From contig CASHSZ010000092.1 in the NCBI GenBank assembly GCA_949358305.1, forward strand, positions 62,001-126,000: DNA of 64,000 nucleotides, read 5' to 3'. Below the pieces are notes generated by a model. That model had not been told where the DNA came from, searched no databases, and saw nothing but the letters and a program-made list of their open reading frames with translations. A program made the translations under genes and the position numbers. Source of the stretch: Strigamia acuminata. Its lineage: Eukaryota; Arthropoda; Chilopoda; Geophilomorpha; Linotaeniidae. Of the stretch, positions 1-9,459 are shown piece by piece. The stretch's first letter is position 1. Each line of letters starts with the position of its first letter.

Positions 1-387
1 TTTTGACAATATTTGACCCAACAACTGCGCCACGTTCCAGGTGCCGGTTTAGGCATTTTAGACCCGTTTTAGACCGTTTTAGATGGCGAAAACGTTCTCT
101 CCATCATTTTCTACCCCTGGGTGAGGTTTTCAGCGTTCATGATTGATGAAAAAGCTGTTTTCTAACTAGCTGTCCCATTGCTAGTTTTGGCGTCAGGTTT
201 TAGCAACCTTCCGATCCGACTCTGTCGTCTGCACGACCTCCAAGACCGTTTTAGGGTTAATTTGAGTCAAATAATTCATTCTGGGGGTTGTTTTGGGTTT
301 TTTACAAGTGTGTTTTTGTAGTTTTTATTGGTTTCAAACATTGTCAATTCTTTATACAAGTGTAACTTTCATTTCTCTGTATTTTGA

Positions 388-411
388 GAACTTTGCATTG
401 CAGCAAAGTTC
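388..411. other. Perfect hairpin in U module
   Basis: GAACTTTGC and GCAAAGTTC form a 9-bp stem around a 6-nt ATTGCA loop. The same hairpin lies in the other three U copies. No function is known. Confidence 0.7.
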
Positions 412-496
412 ATTTCTTGCCCCTTAATTATTGTGTAATTGTTGGTTTTCAAGCCCGTTTTTTAACAATAACTTTATTTGAAGTGCCTATTGTTTC

Positions 497-518
497 AGGC
501 ACGTGCTTCCACGTGCCT
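497..518. other. Hairpin with paired CACGTG (E-box/G-box) cores
   Basis: AGGCACGTG and CACGTGCCT form a 9-bp stem with loop CTTC, so each arm carries CACGTG. Further copies lie at 2183-2204, 12225-12246 and 13911-13932. In the right-arm copies an AATAAA directly precedes the hairpin on the + strand. It could be a bHLH factor site or an RNA 3'-end structure; the sequence alone does not decide. Confidence 0.7.
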
Positions 519-675
519 TTTATTGTTGAGCAATTTCTTGGGCAGTTGCGCTCCTGTTGCTAGCATTGCCGCGCGTTCTCCGCGCGCGTACTCGCGTTTC
601 GCATCACACACATTCGGATTCGATGGCCTATCGCGGCGGCACATTGTGTGGCATAGCGCGGCAGGTTGCAATTGC

Positions 676-1089
676 TAATGCTACGGTCGACGGCGATTCG
701 CATGCGCTATCCGCTGCATCAAACCCCAAATACCGATCAAAAATCGCAGAAAACACTAATCCCGACCCAAAAACCGCCAAAATTACCCTCAACACACGCC
801 AACAACCTTCCACCACTTAAATTACACCGGAAAAAAACAATTTCAAACCGAAAAATCAACAAAAAAGGCCAAAAAAATATTGCAAACAAAGAGAAAAGAT
901 CAATTATCGAGGCAAATCCCCACCACAAAACAACGCATCGCCGGTATACACTTAAGCGTACAGTGCACAACACTACTGTTTATTTTCAATGATCCAATAA
1001 ATAAAATTTGAAACAAAGTTGAGTGGAATTGTACGTTTCTTGTATATTAAAGTTTTTATTTTGTTTGTTTACACTTAATTTTTTTTTTC
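676..1089 (+). repeat. M module, left copy (non-coding)
   Basis: This segment lies between U and S and has its inverted copy at 13340-13753. It is A-rich on this strand and ends in a poly-T stretch near 1080-1090. An AATAAATAAA motif lies at 996-1005. A 108-codon open frame (666-992) is Lys/Asn/Thr-rich through composition alone and matches no family I know. Confidence 0.6.
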
Positions 1090-1686
1090 CATCATAGAAT
1101 GGCGACTCGATACTTTTGTAGCTCGAATTCACTTCGTAAACGTGGTCGGTGTTCATCACGCGTCAATGCGCTCGTGCAATAGTATAGGCGCGCATACGAT
1201 TTGATGCGCGCAAAACTTGCAAAACTTGCACGGAATTTGGGCAATTTTTGACAAATTTCAGCAGATTTTTGCCTGTATTTGACAAATTTCAGAAGATTTT
1301 TGCCTATATTTGACAAATTTCAGAAGATTTCCTCAATCCTCAAACATTTGCTGAAATTTCTCATAAAATTTCTAAAATTAATTGAAATTTGTCTGAAATT
1401 TGTCTGGAATTTGTCAAATATTGTCAAAAATCCGTGGAAATTTGTCAAATACTGGCAAAAATCCATGTAAATTTGTCAAAAATTGCCATAATTCGGTGCA
1501 AATTGTGTTAGATATTGGAAAAATTTATTTTAACGCTTCCAACGCGCCAGTAAATCGCGCGTGCACACGCATGGATTTTTTGTCATAGTTGGATGCGCGC
1601 AAACCTCACGTAACTTGCGCCAAAATTTGGCAATTTTTGACAAATTTCAGCAGATTTTTGCCAGTATTTGACAAATTTCCACTGAT
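1090..1686 (+). repeat. S module, left copy, with degenerate 31-bp tandem repeats
   Basis: The motif TTTGACAAATTTCAG recurs every 31 bp at 1247, 1278 and 1309. It then degenerates through 1330-1480 and reappears at 1630-1690. The module is inverted at 12743-13339, and a further partial copy in that orientation lies at 14429-14905. Between repeat blocks is a GC-rich patch (CGCGCGTGCACACGC near 1555). It is A/T-rich and non-coding. Confidence 0.75.
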
Positions 1687-2363
1687 TTTTGACAATATTT
1701 GACCCAACAACTGCGCCACGTTCCAGGCGCCGGTTTAGGCATTTTAGACCCGTTTTAGACCGTTTTAGATGGCGAAAACGTTCTCTCCATCATTTTCTAC
1801 CCCTGGGTGAGGTTTTCAGCGTTCATAATTGATGAAAAAGCTGTTTTCTAACTAGCTGTCCCATTGCTAGTTTTGGCGTCAGGTTTTAGCAACCTTCCGA
1901 TCCGACTCTGTCGTCTGCACGACCTCCAAGACTGTTTTAGGGTTAATTTGAGTCAAATAATTCATTCTGGGTGTTGTTTTGGGTTTTTTACAAGTGTGTT
2001 TTTGTAGTTTTTATTGGTTTCAAACATTGTCAATTCTTTATACAAGTGTAACTTTCATTTCTCTGTATTTTGAGAACTTTGCATTGCAGCAAAGTTCATT
2101 TCTTGCCCCTTAATTATTGTGTAATTGTTGGTTTTCAAGCCCGTTTTTTAACAATAACTTTATTTGAAGTGCCTATTGTTTCAGGCACGTGCTTCCACGT
2201 GCCTTTTATTGTTGAGCAATTTCTTGGGCAGTTGCGCTCCTGTTGCTAGCATTGCCGCGCGTTCTCCGCGCGCGTACTCGCGCGTTTCGCATCACACACA
2301 TTCGGGTTCAATGGCCTATCGCGGCGGCACATTGTGTGGCATAGCGCGGCACGTTGCAATTAC
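1687..2363 (+). repeat. U module, copy 2 (inner left)
   Basis: This is the direct repeat of 1-675, with a 2-bp insertion near 2280 (CGCGCG instead of CGCG) and scattered substitutions. Similarity stops at about 2363, where the sequence turns into TTACGTGACG instead of the M module. Its inverted partner is 12066-12742. Confidence 0.85.
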
Positions 2364-2480
2364 GTGACGTGGCACGTTGCTGTTACGTGACGCGATAGCC
2401 AGTATTTAAGCAGGGGATTCCATCATCGTTTACACAAATGCGCATTGCAACGTGGAGGCGCATTCGAGTCCTTTTCCCAA
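2359..2480 (+). promoter_or_regulatory. Promoter-like segment pointing into the hairpin array
   Basis: Two TTACGTGACG motifs (2360-2369 and 2383-2392, CRE/bZIP-like) sit just upstream of a TATA-like TATTTAAG at 2403-2410. A start site around 2430-2440 would follow at the usual distance. Transcription would enter the 56-bp hairpin array. The mirror copy (11949-12070) points toward it from the other arm. This is an inference from motifs and spacing only; no transcript evidence is available here. Confidence 0.4.
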
Positions 2481-2552
2481 GCGTTGAAAAAGGACAAAAC
2501 TCGTATTCGATTCGAAAGCGAATCGAATACGATTTTTGTCCTTTTTCAACGC
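2481..2552. repeat. 72-bp near-perfect hairpin at the array edge
   Basis: GCGTTGAAAAAGGACAAAA at the left end pairs with its reverse complement at the right end. The inner CGTATTCGATTCG pairs with CGAATCGAATACG around a short AAAG apex. About 34 bp are paired with one or two mismatches. It is the first and longest hairpin of the array; the mirror copy is 11877-11948. Confidence 0.85.
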
Positions 2553-2819
2553 AAAATTGTATTCGATTCGCTTTCGAATCGAATACGAGTTTTGCCCTTC
2601 TTCAACGCGAAATCGTATTCGACTCGCTTTCGAGTCGAATGCGAATTTTTCCCTTCTTCAACGCGAAATCGTATTCGACTCGTTTTCGAGTCGAGTACGA
2701 GTTTTGCCCTTCTTCAACGCGAAATCGTATTCGACTCGTTTTCGAGTCGAATACGAGTTTTGCCCTTCTTCAACGCGAAATCGTATTCGACTCGTTTTCG
2801 AGTCGAGTACGAGTTTTGC
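2553..2819 (+). repeat. 56-bp hairpin repeat array, left part (before Copia)
   Basis: These are tandem 56-bp units beginning CCCTTCTTCAACGCG. Each contains TCGTATTCGACTCG, a TTTT loop and CGAGTCGAATACGA (14-bp stem, sometimes one mismatch). A unit has eight CpGs. The array is interrupted at 2820 by Copia and resumes at 10015. The units near 2560-2660 are more diverged (TTCGATTCG, TTTTTCCC variants). Open frames run through in several phases because the unit has no stop codons and 56 is not a multiple of 3; they are not genes. Confidence 0.9.
2815..2819. repeat. Target-site duplication of Copia, left copy (TTTGC)
   Basis: TTTGC directly precedes the LTR here and directly follows the other LTR at 10015-10019. 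A 5-bp duplication is normal for Copia. Both copies come from the GAGTTTTGCCC junction of a 56-bp unit. Confidence 0.92.
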
Positions 2820-3355
2820 TGTAGGCAGAGAATGCGCAAAATATCGGTGTAAACCGATTGAAAGCGTGAATTGGCGCTGTGCGACCCGCACAGACGTTAA
2901 CGATACGACGCGTATCGTTTCGGAAATGCGCGCGGCCTAATGCCGCTTATATGCGCTAGCAAGAAGCACTAAAGGTGCTTTAAATCAAACACAATGAGTA
3001 AAACAATAAAAACGGTTTAATTAAATAGTAATACATTACAAATAGGTATCCAAACAGGTGGGAAAGCAGCTAAGTCATACACGGCTGTGTATGACGCCAT
3101 CTTGGATGAAAAAGCAATGGGTAGTGGCACCTAGTGCCGGGAATTTACATTAAGTTTGAACAAATCATTTGATAATAGGACAAATCCTAGCATAAAGTGA
3201 TAAAAGTATGGAATTACATACGGGACAGCGCAAAACGAATGGTAACATCGAAATCAATTAAATAATAACAAAGATGCGCTGTATACCTAAACACAAAGGG
3301 AAAACTAGGAAATAACAAATGTATTCATCGATACAAAATGGTCTTTTGACCAACA
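2820..3355 (-). repeat. Copia 3' LTR
   Basis: It is bounded by TGTTGG...CTACA in element orientation (TGTAGG at 2820 and CCAACA at 3355 on the + strand), giving the canonical TG...CA ends. It matches 9479-10014 at a constant offset of 6659. The inner part contains a short inverted repeat around ACGATACGACGCGTATCGT (2899-2917). Confidence 0.95.
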
Positions 3356-3367
3356 AATCCCCTCTTC
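3356..3367 (-). other. Copia polypurine tract
   Basis: In element orientation GAAGAGGGGATT lies immediately before the TGTTGG start of the 3' LTR. This is the expected site and composition for the plus-strand primer. Confidence 0.85.
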
Positions 3368-3565
3368 GATGGAAATATTTATCAGGGGACAAGATGAACG
3401 TAAACTGGAATTACAGTTGATAATCGTCGAGAAAAAAAAGATGATAAAGTCGAACCATCGGGCCGGGTACTGTCGTGGTTATCACTTAACTAAGCTCGGT
3501 ATTCCCACAGAAACCCGATGATCCTCGAAGTCGGGTGAAAAGAAACTAGGAATGTCACGATAAGT
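3368..3565 (-). other. Copia 3' untranslated stretch
   Basis: These ~200 bp separate the pol stop codon from the polypurine tract. No frame or structure stands out. Confidence 0.6.
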
Positions 3566-6500
3566 TTATGCTCGGAAGATCTTCGAAATCAATGATCGTA
3601 AACGTTCCGAAGATAGCCACTTTGTGAATATGTCGGCGGTATTAGCTTCGCCGGCTACCTTTCGAAGATCGAAGACTCCCGCAGTAAACCACTCCCTGAG
3701 CCAGTGAAACTTCACGCGAATATGCTTCGTCTTCGCGTTCTCGATATCATTAGATGTGAATTGAATCGAGGCCAGGGCGTCCGAATACACGATAGGTCGG
3801 GATAGACGATTGAGAATCGGGAATTCGGTGTACACGCTGTCGAGCCAGAAAATCTCCTTCACGCACTCAACCAGGGCGATAAATTCAGCTTCCATGGTTG
3901 AGCACGCTACGGTCGACTGTTTGCGACAGGACCAGCCAATAGGGACATTTCCAACGTATACGATGTATCCTCCGAAGCTCAATGATGTCTCCGGATCGCT
4001 TGCCCACGACGCGTCGGTAAATGCAGATAGTTGACTAGAAGAGCAACCGGATAACTCGACGCAAAGCTCCGCAGTGTTTGCCACGTACTGCAGAACCTGT
4101 AACAGGGCGCGGATGTGGGTTCGATTATAGCACGTGTTGTACTGTGCCAAAGCGATGACGGAATAGAGTATGTCGGGACGAGTTCTCGATGCCAAAAACA
4201 GAAGTGAACCGATTAGAGATCGGTATGGAAAATCTTCCAAGTTTTCGGTCGATCCTCTAACGAGTGTCGTTCCCGGGGTCACTGGTGTCTTGACGAGATT
4301 ATTGGTCGACGCCCCGAATTTCTTAACCAGTTTGGCGATATAAGCACGTTGCGTTATGAACGTGCGTCCGGCGTCGCGGATAAACTCGACGCCTAATAAC
4401 TTCGTGATTGGACCGAGGTTGACTATATCGAATTTCGAAGAGATGAGACGGATTAGCTGATTAAAAACGCTGTCGGACGCGTAAAACACGACGATATCGT
4501 CCACGTAGACCAGCATAACAGCTGTATTCCCGAACACGTAAACACAATTACATGCTGGCAGTCTTCGAAATCCGAGGGCCCGAAGTGTCTCGTCAAGTTT
4601 CTCGAACCATTGTCTCCCGGATTGGTGGAGGCCGTAAAGCGATTTGAGAAGAAGCCACACGTTATTTGGATCAGTGCATGTGGCACCTGCAGGGATTCTC
4701 ATGTATACGTTATGCTTTAATTCCCCGTACAGGTACGCACCTTTCACGTCGAGGTGGGCGTCCTGCCAACCACGCAATACGACGAGAAGACAGAAAAACA
4801 GACGGATCAATATGAAGTTCACGACTGGGCTAAACACCTCATCAAAATCGACTCCGAGGGTTTGATAAAAACCTTGTGCTACTAAGCGTGCTCGGTATCG
4901 GGTGACGGTTCCGGCTGCATCGGTTTTGAGTTTAAAAATCCACTTGCAGCCAAGAATAGTGGTGTCGGGTGGTCGGGGAACTTCTTTATAGATTTCTCGC
5001 TCTTTGAACATATCGAGTTCCTCTCCGATTGCTTCACGCCATTTCGGAGCGTCGTTGAACTTGGGAATTTCGGCGAATGAAGCCGGCTCGGTTCGGCACA
5101 GATGAGCCGCATGACGAACGCCCGGAAGAGTTGGCAATTTGTGTTCGAGATTACCGAAGAAAAACAGTCCGGGGTCGTAATCAATATTGTTCAACATACA
5201 ATACTCCTCGATGTCGTGATAAGATCTTAGACGGATCTTCGGAGTTGGAAAATAATAGACATCAATTAAGATCTTCCCGGGTTTTTGATCCTTTCTCAGG
5301 TGTTCCTCGCGTACCCATTCACGGCACTCGCCATCTCCACCGACGAATCGCCACTTATGAGTAGTGTGGCGCGCAGTCGCTGGTGAATTGGGATCGGGGT
5401 CGAAAATTTGCAACCCTTGCGCAGCCTGATCATCAACACGTTGCTGACGACGCGTCGTAATAAATCTCGGCGTCGGTACCGGTGTTTCACGGGGAAGAGA
5501 AGGCGCTGCCGATCGCTGAGGTGATGGCGGAGCGGATGTACGAGGAGTTGTCGGAGGCGATGGTCGTGCCGATTGTTCCGCTGACGCATCAACGTGTTCG
5601 GATGTTTCCGGATAAATTGACAATTCGTCCATCTCTCGGATGTCGTGGTCCGTATCACGTTCCTCTTCATATGAAATATGATGGGATTGTCGAAGAGACG
5701 CAGAACCCGGAGGTAAGGTCGCACATAAATCCAGCAATGCCCGTTCCGGAGTTGTCGGTGGTGGTATGTGGATGTGCGGAAAAGCCAGAGGCGTGTGCAT
5801 CGAAGCGGATGCCGTCGACACACGTTCGGAATCGTTCGCAGAATGTTCTGACGCCTCGGAATCAGATCCTTTCGGCCACTGATGGTAATGTAGGTTATCA
5901 TCAAATGTAACGGTTTGCTGTCCGGGACCAGTAAACGATTGTTGCGGCTGCTGCGTCGAAATTTTGATGGATTTCCGATACGACTGCCGCTCATCGATCT
6001 TAACGTGAATAGATTCGTAGACTTGGTTGTCAGTTGGGTTCCAAATTCTGTATCCACGGGTCCCTGAAGCGTAGCCGACTAAATATCCCTCCCAGGCCCG
6101 CGGATCCAGCTTCTTGCGTCCTGGTGCGGTGTAGTGCACCCAGCACTTGGAACCGACTTTTCGTAGATGTCGTAACGAAAGGGCTCTCTGTCGCCAAAGG
6201 ATATACGGAACTTGATTGTTAAGTCGAGAATGAGGGCTCCGATTCTTGATGTAGGCAAACGTGACCGCTAGCTCGGCCCAGAGCGCCTCCGGCAACTTAG
6301 TCTCGGATAAGACTGCACGAAAGTTGTCGGCCATTGTCCGGTTTATGCGCTCGGCCGTGCCGTTCATCTGTGGTGACGACGGATTTGTCCGTTGACCTTG
6401 GATGCCCTTGGCTTGTAGATATCGGAGAAACTCGTTTGACATAAACTCTCCGCCTCGATCAGTCCGAATCGCTTTTATTTGCGTGTCCTGGATTCTCTCA

Positions 6501-8569
6501 ACTCGAGCAACGAAGTCCTTAAAGGTTGCGAAAACCTGCGATTTCTGGGCTAGCGGTATAATCCAGCAATAGCGTGTTGCGTCGTCGATGACGGTAAGGA
6601 CAAAACGTGCTCCTCCAAACGATGGAACTGGGGCTGGCCCCCAAATATCCATGTGGAGAAGGTCCAAAGGCTTCGTAGTCGAGGGATTAGGATCAGGCTT
6701 ATGAGAAGCTTTTGTCGATTTGGCTATTCTGCAGTCGTTGCAGGCCAATTCCCTGCTCACTTCCCCTGGTGACATTCCGTAAACTTGGTCGTTTGCGGCC
6801 AATAGCTTCATTCCATTCGTATGAAGGTGGCCAAGACGGCTATGCCATAAGCCGGTGGCGTCCTTGACGGAGGCTGGATTGGCGATGACCTTCTTTTTAG
6901 GTTGAGACGGGTTGCCAAGGGGAGGAAAGGAATTTGCATTTGGAATTGCAATAGGAGTTGCCGTTGGGATTGACTGTAGGGCATTCGCATAGGAAGGAAG
7001 GGTGGTCAAATCGTTGTGGATTTGAGTAGGGATAGGAGGAGGAATCGGATTGGTTGGAATGGGAGCTTGTTGGACGGGAATTTGCTTCACGGGTTCAACT
7101 AGCGGCATTTCAATCCGAAAATCCGTAATTTCTCGTTGCTGTCCTTTTCCCTTTTTCGGTTTGGGAATTTTAATGAAATCCTCTTCCGTAGTCACGTACA
7201 TTTGCGGCGGTAGCGTTGGAGTCGGTTGTACAGTGGGAGAAACCGTTGTCGCAAATGTCGGATTTGTACACAAACCGTCCACATAATAAAGACCTCCTCT
7301 CTCCTTTGCACGAATAAGAGGGCTGCGAATGTCCGATTCGTAAACATGTATCTCACTATTGAAAATGTGGATATGATGTCGCGCCTTGTCTATCTTCGAA
7401 ACCGAAATCAAGTTTGCCTCGAAATTCGGCGCGTAAAGGACGTTTGTTAAATTCACGGTGCACCGGGTCTTATCGATCGCCATTAGCAAACGAACCGTTC
7501 CTTTTCCCGTCACTTGGGACTTTCCCTGTCCCAACTCGATGTCGAATGGAATGACATCGGTGAACTCGGTGAAACCGGCACGCACGTGAGATACGTGATC
7601 TGTAGCGCCGCAATCCAGAATCCACTCATTGGATTGCATAAAATGAGCGACTGGACGTTGGATAACCTGCGGCGCATTGACAAAATATGTCCCCTCTCGG
7701 TGTGGATGCGAGCTTTCTCGGGGACGCGCGTTGTTGGCCTTCGCAGCAGCGTTCTTGTTGCGCCGGCGACTCTTGCTCCGAGAATTACGTTGGAGTGAAA
7801 CCGTAGGTTGTCCCTGTTGTTGACGGGGTGGACGTGGACATCGGTTCGCGTAATGTCCGAGCTGGTCGCAATTAAAACACTTCACTGTCGAGATATCACG
7901 AGGTCCGGATTTATTTCGGGGTCGGAATTGTCCCTTCATAGACGTGTGAGCTGATGATTGGCTCGTTCCGAGCAACCCGATGGATTTGAGCCGCATGTGC
8001 TCGGAAATCAGCTGCTCGGCGACATCCTTCGGCGTGAATTGGGGATCCGGCCAGTGGTATATGGCAAATGTTGCCTGAGCATATTCAGGCGGCAGACACT
8101 TCAAATACTGGTATGCGTGGTGAACCGGGCTAATAATCTCGTTGACATCGCTTAGTTGCCGCACGTAATTGTCGACGCGGGCAATGAAGTCCGGCATATC
8201 TTCGCCAGGTTGGAGTTGGAGGCTGAGAAACTCCCAGCGCATCGCCGCTTGACGGGCTCTAGAGCTGGGTGCGTAGGTTTTCGCCAACTTGTCCCACGCC
8301 TCCTTTGGCGTGTTACAGGTTTCCAAAACTGTACGCTTGGCGGGGCTCACATGGATGTATATGTGGCCTAGGGCCTTGTCCTTCTTCACCATAAAGCGAT
8401 CAAGTTCTTTTGGCGTCAGGGTGGCAATGTGCTCTGCCTCCTTATCCTCCGTTACGTGACGCCAAAGCCCTTCCGATTTTAAGAGAAACTGCATCGACAA
8501 TCGCCATTGTTCATAATTGTCGACACCGAGAACCGGAATTAAACTGTTCGAGTTGGCCGCTTTCTGCAT
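3566..8569 (-). CDS. gag-pol: Copia Gag-Pol polyprotein with MBD-like insert
   Basis: This 1667-residue frame encodes capsid, protease, integrase and reverse transcriptase/RNase H for the cytoplasmic particle and nuclear integration. Domains in order: Copia-type Gag (about 1-200); zinc knuckle CX2CX4HX4C (C231, C234, H239, C244); protease with DCGA at 319-322, where most relatives have DSGA or DTGA; Pro-rich linker (435-560); integrase HHCC (H576, H581, C610, C613) and D641, D704, E740 (exact DX35E); Ser/Pro-rich linker (870-1060); MBD-like segment (1081-1139); reverse transcriptase with DVKGAYL (D1274) and YVDD (1355-1358); RNase H with D1519, E1560, D1597 and D1646. Gag and Pol share one frame, as is usual in Copia. 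At 1667 residues it is longer than the usual 1300-1450, because of the linkers and the insert. ATG 8569 is the first after an in-frame UGA at 8611-8609 and gives a typical Copia Gag start. All catalytic residues looked for are present. Confidence 0.97.
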   Translation of the reverse strand: MQKAANSNSLIPVLGVDNYEQWRLSMQFLLKSEGLWRHVTEDKEAEHIATLTPKELDRFMVKKDKALGHIYIHVSPAKRTVLETCNTPKEAWDKLAKTYAPSSRARQAAMRWEFLSLQLQPGEDMPDFIARVDNYVRQLSDVNEIISPVHHAYQYLKCLPPEYAQATFAIYHWPDPQFTPKDVAEQLISEHMRLKSIGLLGTSQSSAHTSMKGQFRPRNKSGPRDISTVKCFNCDQLGHYANRCPRPPRQQQGQPTVSLQRNSRSKSRRRNKNAAAKANNARPRESSHPHREGTYFVNAPQVIQRPVAHFMQSNEWILDCGATDHVSHVRAGFTEFTDVIPFDIELGQGKSQVTGKGTVRLLMAIDKTRCTVNLTNVLYAPNFEANLISVSKIDKARHHIHIFNSEIHVYESDIRSPLIRAKERGGLYYVDGLCTNPTFATTVSPTVQPTPTLPPQMYVTTEEDFIKIPKPKKGKGQQREITDFRIEMPLVEPVKQIPVQQAPIPTNPIPPPIPTQIHNDLTTLPSYANALQSIPTATPIAIPNANSFPPLGNPSQPKKKVIANPASVKDATGLWHSRLGHLHTNGMKLLAANDQVYGMSPGEVSRELACNDCRIAKSTKASHKPDPNPSTTKPLDLLHMDIWGPAPVPSFGGARFVLTVIDDATRYCWIIPLAQKSQVFATFKDFVARVERIQDTQIKAIRTDRGGEFMSNEFLRYLQAKGIQGQRTNPSSPQMNGTAERINRTMADNFRAVLSETKLPEALWAELAVTFAYIKNRSPHSRLNNQVPYILWRQRALSLRHLRKVGSKCWVHYTAPGRKKLDPRAWEGYLVGYASGTRGYRIWNPTDNQVYESIHVKIDERQSYRKSIKISTQQPQQSFTGPGQQTVTFDDNLHYHQWPKGSDSEASEHSANDSERVSTASASMHTPLAFPHIHIPPPTTPERALLDLCATLPPGSASLRQSHHISYEEERDTDHDIREMDELSIYPETSEHVDASAEQSARPSPPTTPRTSAPPSPQRSAAPSLPRETPVPTPRFITTRRQQRVDDQAAQGLQIFDPDPNSPATARHTTHKWRFVGGDGECREWVREEHLRKDQKPGKILIDVYYFPTPKIRLRSYHDIEEYCMLNNIDYDPGLFFFGNLEHKLPTLPGVRHAAHLCRTEPASFAEIPKFNDAPKWREAIGEELDMFKEREIYKEVPRPPDTTILGCKWIFKLKTDAAGTVTRYRARLVAQGFYQTLGVDFDEVFSPVVNFILIRLFFCLLVVLRGWQDAHLDVKGAYLYGELKHNVYMRIPAGATCTDPNNVWLLLKSLYGLHQSGRQWFEKLDETLRALGFRRLPACNCVYVFGNTAVMLVYVDDIVVFYASDSVFNQLIRLISSKFDIVNLGPITKLLGVEFIRDAGRTFITQRAYIAKLVKKFGASTNNLVKTPVTPGTTLVRGSTENLEDFPYRSLIGSLLFLASRTRPDILYSVIALAQYNTCYNRTHIRALLQVLQYVANTAELCVELSGCSSSQLSAFTDASWASDPETSLSFGGYIVYVGNVPIGWSCRKQSTVACSTMEAEFIALVECVKEIFWLDSVYTEFPILNRLSRPIVYSDALASIQFTSNDIENAKTKHIRVKFHWLREWFTAGVFDLRKVAGEANTADIFTKWLSSERLRSLISKIFRA
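5153..5329 (-). other. MBD-like (methyl-CpG-binding) domain in Copia Pol
   Basis: Residues 1081-1139 align without gaps to the MBD core at its two ends. W1085, R1087 and R1092-K1093 match MeCP2 W104, R106 and R111-K112. After a 1-residue length difference around G1098-K1099, DVY (D1103, Y1105) matches D121 and Y123. R1115-S1116 matches R133-S134, with the same 10-residue distance from the tyrosine. A DP plus aromatic motif (D1132-P1133, then FFF) resembles the DPNDFDF end of the fold. The four residues that read methyl-CpG in MeCP2 are thus all present. It lies after integrase and a low-complexity linker, a place comparable to chromodomains in chromoviruses. The fold and function are inferred from manual alignment. 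Confidence 0.72.
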
Positions 8570-9459
8570 CGTAGATCGATTCGCGAAGAGCGTAACACAA
8601 CGCGAAAATCACACTGACTCAGAGAGAGGCGCTGAAATGTCGCACAAGATTGGAGCACTTTTCACAATTTTCACAATTCGGAGCACTTCACTGCACGGTT
8701 CCCTCGGTGTTCGAGGCGAAAAACCACAAATTGGGCAATTCCTTCTGAAGGAATCAAATAACCTCCGGTTGCCAGTCTGAGAGGGTCCGATCGGCTTCCT
8801 GGAGCCGCGGGAAACCTCACTTGTACCACGACAAGCACAACCGGAGAATACGTGTAAGCTTGACCGGACTCGATCCAAGGGCAAACACGATTCTAAAGGA
8901 ACCCCCAAAAGCCTTAATAATATCTTAAAATTAACAATAGTATTTCGACAGAAGGAGAAATAGGTGAATCGATCGCGGTTGCGATCCTCGTGCAAATGAA
9001 GGCACGGCGCAGTTTTCTCGAAAAACTGGAAAAAGCGCAAATTCGGATTGAAAAATCCGAATTTCTTCTCGATAAATCGAGGCTCTTCGTCCGGAAAATA
9101 ATAGATCGACGATACTGTGCATACGCCGGGGTATACACAGCGGAATTCGATCCGTTTCTCGTTGAAAAACGTCGCTTCGACGTTGGCGAAGCGAAAATCG
9201 ACGTGAAATCTGCAAAAAGAAAGAATTTCTCTCGAAATTCGCGAATCCCGCGGAATTTCGGAGAAAATTAGACAAATAATGGTGTGATTGACGACCCTGG
9301 TCGTCTGTGAACGTCGATAAAACGTCGGCGTCGCAGGCGAGACGAAAATCGAGACAAAATGGCCGCCGAAAATCTGAAAATAAAAATATCGGCGCAAATT
9401 CGCGAATTTCGCGAAAAAACGTCGATAAATTAGGCGAATGGAGTGGTTGTTTAACCAAC
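8570..9459 (-). other. Long Copia 5' leader
   Basis: About 900 nt lie between PBS and gag ATG. An open frame of 313 codons begins in the 5' LTR (9550) and runs to a UGA at 8611-8609. It is in the same frame as gag-pol, and only 13 sense codons separate that UGA from the gag ATG. A second minus-strand frame (9461-8931) is also open, so the openness may partly reflect composition. No domain is recognisable in the leader frame. Confidence 0.55.

Larger units (their letters stand above)
1..675 (+). repeat. U module, copy 1 (outer left)
   Basis: This stretch recurs at 1687-2363 as a direct repeat offset by 1686 bp, and inverted at 12066-12742 and 13754-14428. It starts mid-repeat at the window edge. 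It contains two short perfect hairpins (388-411 and 497-518) and a GC-rich, CpG-rich tail near 570-670 (CGCGCG-rich). Short open frames here are shared by all four copies and show no coding signature. A substitution against its mirror copy is visible at position 42 (T here, C-equivalent at 14387). Confidence 0.85.

Noticed and set aside
497-518. Bacterial-type intrinsic terminator
   Set aside because: The stem is followed by TTTTATTG, but the context is eukaryotic and repetitive, and no transcription unit ends there.
666-992. 108-codon frame in the M module
   Set aside because: Lys/Asn/Thr-rich composition from an A-rich stretch, no homology recognised, and its mirror copy is equally unsupported.
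2438-2940. Long open frames through the 56-bp arrays, also 9978-10622 and 11072-11991, as repetitive protein genes
   Set aside because: Several frames on the same strand, and some on the other, are open at once because the unit has no stops and 56 is not a multiple of 3. The same peptides recur in shifted order. There is no domain and no start context.
5296-6057. 253-codon frame on the minus strand, and the + strand frame 5482-5910, inside Copia
   Set aside because: Both lie in the shadow of the in-frame pol gene over its low-complexity linker and have no recognisable domain.
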